64,000 nt of DNA from Streptomyces sp. Edi2 (lineage in GTDB: Bacteria; Actinomycetota; Actinomycetes; Streptomycetales; Streptomycetaceae): positions 558,001-622,000 of the forward strand of contig NZ_JBEJGX010000003.1 of assembly GCF_040253635.1 (NCBI RefSeq). Reading direction: 5' to 3'. The number at the start of each line of letters is the position of its first letter. Positions within the stretch are counted from its first letter, which is position 1. Shown here one piece after another: positions 39,434 through 64,000 of this stretch. Both the position numbers and the translations under genes were made by a program. The notes beneath the pieces are model-generated. The model made no database searches. It was not told the origin of the DNA and saw only the letters and a list, made by a program, of their open reading frames with translations.

Positions 39434-39574
39434 CACCGCGGGCGGGCCGGCGCCGGACAGCTGCCGGCCTGCTGCTCTGTCGGCAGGCCGACCTGCCGGC
39501 TGCCGTCTTGTGGGCCGCCGTCGTGTCCGGTTGTCCGGTCCGTGTGCAGATGCTTCGTACGGCCGCCGTCCCGC

Positions 39575-40129
39575 TCAGCCCACCGGGACGGCGGCCGGAC
39601 TTGCACCGGGGTCGGGGTGCCGGCTGTTGCCGGTGGGCAGGACCAGCATCTTCGTCACGGTGCCGTCGTCCGCGACGACGTCGCGGACATGGGTGAATCC
39701 CAGCTTTTTGCCCAGCGCCAGACTGGCGGCATTTTCGGCGCCCACCATTCCGTACACCTCGCTGAGCTGCAGGGTGTCAGCGGCGTAGTGCAGCAGACCG
39801 CGGACCAACTCGTTGCCCACCCCCCTCCCCCGGCTCTTCTTGACCAGCGCGGCGATCATCTCGTAGCCGTCGACGTTGCCGGTTTTCTTGATCTCCGCGT
39901 GGCCCACGTAGGCGCCCTCGGACCACACAGCCCATACGTCGAACATGTTCTTGGCGTAGATCTCGTGGAGAATCGCTTGGAATATGACCCGGATCTCTTC
40001 TTCGGGTACGCGGTCTTGGCCCATCCAGCGGCAGACCTCTTCGTCACCGAGCAGCGCGACGAAGACTTCCTCGTCCTCGGGCCGGTAGGGCGCAAGAATC
40101 AGCCGGTCGGTACGCAAGATCGGGGTCAT
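39575..40129 (-). CDS. RimJ/RimL-type GNAT acetyltransferase
   Basis: 184 residues from ATG 40129. GNAT fold: ILRTDRLILAPYRPEDEEVF, K-K-S-R-G-R-G-V-G-N-E-L (acetyl-CoA loop), and NAASLALGKKLGFTHVRDVV. These often acetylate N-terminal amines or antibiotics. An upstream ATG (40147) would add six residues; MTPILRT is the normal beginning of the family. Single gene. Confidence 0.88.
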   Translation of the reverse strand: MTPILRTDRLILAPYRPEDEEVFVALLGDEEVCRWMGQDRVPEEEIRVIFQAILHEIYAKNMFDVWAVWSEGAYVGHAEIKKTGNVDGYEMIAALVKKSRGRGVGNELVRGLLHYAADTLQLSEVYGMVGAENAASLALGKKLGFTHVRDVVADDGTVTKMLVLPTGNSRHPDPGASPAAVPVG

Positions 40130-41016
40130 TCCAAGGTCCCTTCTCATGGGAAAGCACAAGTGATGTGGGTGTGGCGAAAGGCAATGCCGGCGCGGAACGG
40201 AGGGGCCGGCTTCCGGGGAATGCCCCGGTCGTGAGGCGGGCTCGGCGCAGGCCGTGTCCGGGCATGTGCGAAAGTGCGTGATCTCGTGCGAACTGCGGGC
40301 CGTGCGGCGGTAGTTACCCCGTCATGCCGTCGACCGCCGCGGCCCGATGGTGGGACGGAGTCGTGCCCGCCGCTCCGGCCAGGAAGAACAGGTCCAGGTC
40401 ACGGACCGGCCCCTGAGAAAATCCCCCGCGATCCGCAGTTCCCTCACCCCGTAAAAGTCTTGAACTCCGCTCTCAGGCGTCCGGCCTGTGCGGCGCATGT
40501 CACTGGTATAGCGCAATAACGCCCTATCGTCACTACCTGACGCCAAATCCGATATGCCAGGTAATTAAGGGGTACCCTGCCATTTTCCGTAGACAACGGG
40601 ATGATGCAGATGCATGGCGCAGGGCCGCGACCCGGGGAAAGGGGAACCAGCAGCCGGAAATCGTTTTCGTCGGCGGTGAGCAGCGAGGATTCTGCGGGGA
40701 CAGCCGGACGACGCGGAAGGTCGCAGGGCGACCCGGCAACTCGGAAAGCGGCCCCGCCACTTGGAAGGCGGCGCGTGGGCGGCGCAGTGCGCGGCGGGCG
40801 GCGCGGCGGGGCGGGGCGCAGTTCGCGGTGACGGCAGACAAGCAGGCACGGCGGCTCAGCGCCCGGCAACGGTGCGGCCGCAAGAGGAAGCGCAAGAGGA
40901 AGCGGTGAACGGGCCGTGCGGGCCGCGCCGGCCGGTGGCCGTGTCGCGGCCCGCACGGGGGTGGTGCGGGAGGGAGCAGGGCGCGGCGGTCGGCCGCGGC
41001 CCTGCGGGGCGGACCG
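40130..41016. other. 887-bp region beyond the NRPS operon
   Basis: Between the MbtH stop and the GNAT start. The part near MbtH contains a strong hairpin (separate entry). A relatively AT-rich stretch at about 40490-40580 could be the promoter region for the GNAT gene. Open frames on both strands give Arg/Pro/Ala-rich sequence without family resemblance, so none is called. Confidence 0.4.
40914..40958 (-). terminator. terminator-like hairpin after the NRPS-mbtH operon
   Basis: Two perfect 14-base arms (40914-40927 and 40945-40958, half-site CCGTGCGGGCCGCG) with a 17-base loop, 58 bases beyond the MbtH stop. No T-run. The best candidate for the end of the NRPS transcript. Confidence 0.6.
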
Positions 41017-41220
41017 TCAGGAGGCGGCGCGGTCCATGCGTTCGCGCAGGCTACGGGGGCGCATGTCGGTCCAGACCTCGTCGACGTAGGCGGAGCACTC
41101 GTCCTGGGTGCCCTCCTTGCCCACGGCGTGCCAGCCGTCGGGGACCTCCAGGTCGGCCAGCCACAGCGAGTACTGGTCCTCGTCGTTGCGCAGCACCTGG
41201 TAGCGGGCGTTCTCGTCCAT
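41017..41220 (-). CDS. MbtH family NRPS accessory protein
   Basis: 67 residues from ATG 41220, with GGGAGAG about 9 bases upstream. MbtH proteins bind adenylation domains and are needed for their folding and activity. The signature is present: VLRNDEDQYSLWLADLEVPD, then GW, and EVWTDMRPRSLRERMD. The usual NPF start is missing, and the proline after the S-x-W motif is leucine (SLWL). The frame is open upstream to an ATG at 41436 that overlaps the NRPS stop (ATGA), which would add 72 Pro/Thr-rich residues; this seems unlikely as a start because no ribosome binding site precedes it. Confidence 0.9.
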   Translation of the reverse strand: MDENARYQVLRNDEDQYSLWLADLEVPDGWHAVGKEGTQDECSAYVDEVWTDMRPRSLRERMDRAAS

Positions 41221-41240
41221 GTCACGCTCTCCCATCATCG

Positions 41241-41320
41241 GTTGGGTTGGGTTGGGTTGGGCTGAGTTGGATTCGGTTGGACTGGGTTGGGCTGGGGTGG
41301 GCTGGGGTGGGCCGGTCGGG
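41241..41320. repeat. G-rich decamer repeat between NRPS and mbtH
   Basis: About eight 10-base units ending in TTGG or GTGG (GTTGGGTTGG, GCTGGGGTGG), in the 212-base gap. The plus strand, which is the template of mbtH transcription, carries repeated G3-G4 runs able to form G-quadruplexes. Confidence 0.85.
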
Positions 41321-41432
41321 CAGTTGATCTTGTTCAGGGTGCCGTCAACGGCCGGTGTGCGGGGGGCCTTTCGGGAATTCGCCGTACGCGGTGCGGTGGG
41401 TGGCGTCGGCGGCCCGCCGGCCTGTGGGTCCC

Positions 41433-61625
<20,193 letters not shown>

Positions 61626-61636
61626 GTCGTCGTTCC

Positions 61637-64000
61637 TCACCGTTCGTTGTGGTCGCTGGTGCCGCGTGCGGCGTCTTCGAGTTCGCGCAGGACGTGTTCC
61701 TCCACCAGGTCCGCCAGGGCGGCGACCGTGCGGGCGGTCAGCACGTCCCGGGGGGTGAGCTCCACGCCGAAGGTCTCGTTGACCCGGGAGGCGATGCGCA
61801 GGCTGCGCAGCGAGTCGCCGCCGAGGGCGAAGAAGTCGTCCTCGGCGCCCACGGCCGTCTCCAGCGCCTCGGACCAGACGTCCGCGAGGAATTGCTCGGT
61901 GGGGGTGCGCGGGGCGACCTGTGCGGTGGGCTCGTGCGGGTCGGGCCCGGGTGCGGGCAGGGCCGCGCGGTCGGTCTTGCCGTTCTCGGTGAGCGGGAAG
62001 CGCTCCAGGACGACGAAGGCCGAGGGGACCATGTGGCCGGGCAGCGTCCGGGCGGCGAAGGCGCGCAGCTCCGCGCCCGCCGGGATCTCGGCGTCCGGTG
62101 CGGCGAGCAGGTGGGCCACCAGGCGCGGCGTGCCGGGCTCGTCCTCCCGTACGGCCACCACGGCGTCCCGGACGGCCGGATGGCCTGCCAGGGCGGCCTC
62201 GACCTCTCCTGCCTCGATCCGGTGCCCGCGCAGCTTCATCTGGTGGTCGGTACGGCCGAGGTAGTGCAGCTCGCCGCGGGCGTCGCGGCGGACCAGGTCG
62301 CCGGTGCGGTACATCCGCTCGCCCGGTGCGCCGTACGGGTCGGCGAGGAACCGGGTGGCGGTCAGGCCGGGACGGTGGAGGTAGCCGCGGGCCAGGGAGG
62401 GCCCGCTGATCCACAGTTCGCCGGGGACGCCGTCGGCGACCGGCCGCAGCCGCTCGTCGAGCACATAGCTGCGGCTGCCCGCGCGGGGGCGCCCGATGGG
62501 GGGCGCGGCTCCGTCGGGCTCCAGCGGACCGGACCAGGTGGCGACCACGGTGGTCTCGGTGGGTCCGTAGGAGTTGATCATCCGGTGGTGCGGGGCCCAG
62601 CGGGCGACCAGGTCGGCGCCGCAGGCGTCCGCGCCGACGATGAGGGTGCGCAGGTCCGGCAGGGTCCCCGCGGTGGCGGGCGGCACCGTGGCGAGCGCGG
62701 CGGGCGGCAGCAGGGTGTGGGTGATGCGTTCCGTGCGCAGCACCTCGGCCAGTTGCCCGCCGAGCAGCGGTCCGGGCGGCGGCACCACGAGAGCGGCGCC
62801 GGCCGGCAGGGCCATGCACAACTCCAGTACGGAGGCGTCGAAGCTGGGGGTGGCGAAGGCCAGCACCCGGTCGCCCGGCCGTACCCGGTAGTGCTCGGCC
62901 TCGGCGGCGGCGAAGGCGGCCAGGCCGCGGTGGGTAACGACCACGCCCTTGGGGGTGCCGGTGGAGCCCGAGGTGTAGATCACGTAGGCCGGGTCGTCGA
63001 GGTCGAGCGGGCGGACGCGGTCCCGGTCGGTGGGCCGGTGGGCGGGTGCGTCGTCGTCCCCGGCGGCCAGGAGGTCGCGGACCTCGGCGGCCTCCAGGGT
63101 GACGGCCGGGGCGGCGTCGCCCAGCATCAGCGCGATCCGCTCGGCCGGGTACCCGGGGTCCACCGGCAGGTAGGCGGCGCCCGTCTTGGCGGTGGCGAGC
63201 TGGGCGACGACCATGTCGGCCGATCTCGGCAGGACCAGGGCGACGAGGTCGCCGGGGCCGGTCCCCCGGGTACGGAGGTGGTGTGCGAGGTGGTTGGCCC
63301 GCGCCTCCAACTGCCCGAAGGAGAGCTGGAGTTCGGGTGCGCTCACGGCGGGGGCGTCCGGCCACCGGTCGACCGCCGCCTCGACGAGCGCGGCCAGGGT
63401 GGCGGCCGGGACCGGGTCACCGGCCGTCGGGGCACCGCGCCCGGTCAGCCGCTCGCGCTCCTCCGGCGGCAGGATGTCGATCCCGTCCACGGTCGTCGCG
63501 CCGCCGGGTTCTGCCAGGGCGCCCAGGGTGTGCACCAGCTGGGCGGCCAGGGACCGGGCGGTGGACTCCTCGAAGTACCGCGGGTCGTAGCCGAGTTCGA
63601 CGCTCAGCCGGGTGTCGGGCGAGATCACCACGGTGAGCGGGTAGTTGGTGGCCTCCAGGGCGTGCAGATCGCGGACGCTCAGGCCGTGTGCGGTGGCCGC
63701 GGTGTCGTTGATCGGGTAGTTCTCGAAGACCACCAGGCTCTCGAACAGCGGCTCCCCGGCGGGCAGTTCGCTCCAGTTGCGCAGGTCGGACAGCGGGACC
63801 TGGTCGAAGCCGCGGGCGTCGGCCTGTGCGGACTGCAGAGCGCCCAGCCAGTCCGCCGGGGCCGCACCGCCGTCCACGTGGCACCGCACCGGCAGGGTGT
63901 TGATGAACAGGCCGGTGATGGCGTCGGCGCCGGGCAGGTCGGCGGGCCGGCCGGAGACCGTCGTGCCGAAGCACACCTCGCGCTCTCCGCTCCAGCGCGC
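61637..64000 (-). CDS. non-ribosomal peptide synthetase, 3' end (C-A-T)
   Basis: 788 residues are visible; the 5' end lies beyond the window. The partial C domain ([21 protein letters not shown]) matches the D-accepting C domains of the next gene, so the unseen preceding module should end in an epimerase. The A domain (about 63400-61960) has code D-A-L-L-I-G-S-V-V-K, the same as module 5 downstream. The T domain is F-F-A-L-G-G-D-S-L, without an E domain, so this residue stays L. The C-terminus ends in a charged helix ([15 protein letters not shown]) that may dock with the next protein. The stop at 61637 is followed by the next ATG after 11 bases. Confidence 0.93.
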   Translation of the reverse strand, partial: ARWSGEREVCFGTTVSGRPADLPGADAITGLFINTLPVRCHVDGGAAPADWLGALQSAQADARGFDQVPLSDLRNWSELPAGEPLFESLVVFENYPINDTAATAHGLSVRDLHALEATNYPLTVVISPDTRLSVELGYDPRYFEESTARSLAAQLVHTLGALAEPGGATTVDGIDILPPEERERLTGRGAPTAGDPVPAATLAALVEAAVDRWPDAPAVSAPELQLSFGQLEARANHLAHHLRTRGTGPGDLVALVLPRSADMVVAQLATAKTGAAYLPVDPGYPAERIALMLGDAAPAVTLEAAEVRDLLAAGDDDAPAHRPTDRDRVRPLDLDDPAYVIYTSGSTGTPKGVVVTHRGLAAFAAAEAEHYRVRPGDRVLAFATPSFDASVLELCMALPAGAALVVPPPGPLLGGQLAEVLRTERITHTLLPPAALATVPPATAGTLPDLRTLIVGADACGADLVARWAPHHRMINSYGPTETTVVATWSGPLEPDGAAPPIGRPRAGSRSYVLDERLRPVADGVPGELWISGPSLARGYLHRPGLTATRFLADPYGAPGERMYRTGDLVRRDARGELHYLGRTDHQMKLRGHRIEAGEVEAALAGHPAVRDAVVAVREDEPGTPRLVAHLLAAPDAEIPAGAELRAFAARTLPGHMVPSAFVVLERFPLTENGKTDRAALPAPGPDPHEPTAQVAPRTPTEQFLADVWSEALETAVGAEDDFFALGGDSLRSLRIASRVNETFGVELTPRDVLTARTVAALADLVEEHVLRELEDAARGTSDHNER

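Noticed and set aside
61626..63365. Upstream extension of the large NRPS frame to 63365
   Set aside because: The translation is Arg/Pro-rich and overlaps the real A-T coding frame of the preceding NRPS; the true start is ATG 61625.

Overview
The window is very GC-rich actinobacterial DNA, almost certainly a Streptomyces chromosome. The evidence is GTG/TTG starts with purine-rich ribosome binding sites, codons ending in G or C throughout, and many families typical of that genus (DUF5133, DUF6010, MbtH, L-glutamate oxidase, multimodular NRPS). I saw no rRNA, tRNA, CRISPR array or intact insertion sequence.

Left part (1-41000): a mosaic of small accessory units. 840-4007 is a tightly overlapped four-gene operon (acyl-CoA dehydrogenase-like, PIG-L deacetylase, NodS-like methyltransferase, GT2 glycosyltransferase) behind a partial SDR gene; it looks like an uncharacterised glycoside or glycolipid pathway. 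4100-16700 holds small stress/housekeeping-type genes mixed with at least four decayed genes: an oxidoreductase reduced to its two ends, a frameshifted GNAT, an SDR tail and a thymidylate kinase tail. A TauD-type dioxygenase at 11688-12587 is preceded by a sulfur-type leader peptide, two hairpins and a G-poor pyrimidine tract in the mRNA, which together look like an attenuator. 19166-23193 is a two-gene operon of L-glutamate oxidase and a thiamine-diphosphate 2-oxo-acid decarboxylase-like enzyme that overlap by four bases. 24183-38322 carries several regulator/target pairs whose intergenic regions contain clear palindromes: TetR/SnoaL-like, TetR plus SDR, and WYL regulator/VOC.

Right part (41017-64000, minus strand): the end of a non-ribosomal peptide cluster. 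The last 2.4 kb of one NRPS gene (C-A-T) is followed after 11 bases by a 6730-residue five-module NRPS (C-A-T-E, C-A-T, C-A-T-E, C-A-T, C-A-T-E), then an MbtH protein and a 14-bp-stem hairpin. All six visible modules fit a strictly alternating L/D peptide: X(L), D-X, L-Thr, D-X, L-Val-like, D-X. The C domain at the window edge is of the D-accepting type, which extends the pattern by one residue. The line ends in an epimerase with no thioesterase, which predicts release by a separate penicillin-binding-protein-type thioesterase lying outside the window.

Tandem repeats are unusually common. Most are 5-10 bp minisatellites between genes; others are 32-bp and 34-bp duplications that copy the 3' ends of genes including their stop codons. 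Terminator-like inverted repeats sit between most convergent gene pairs.
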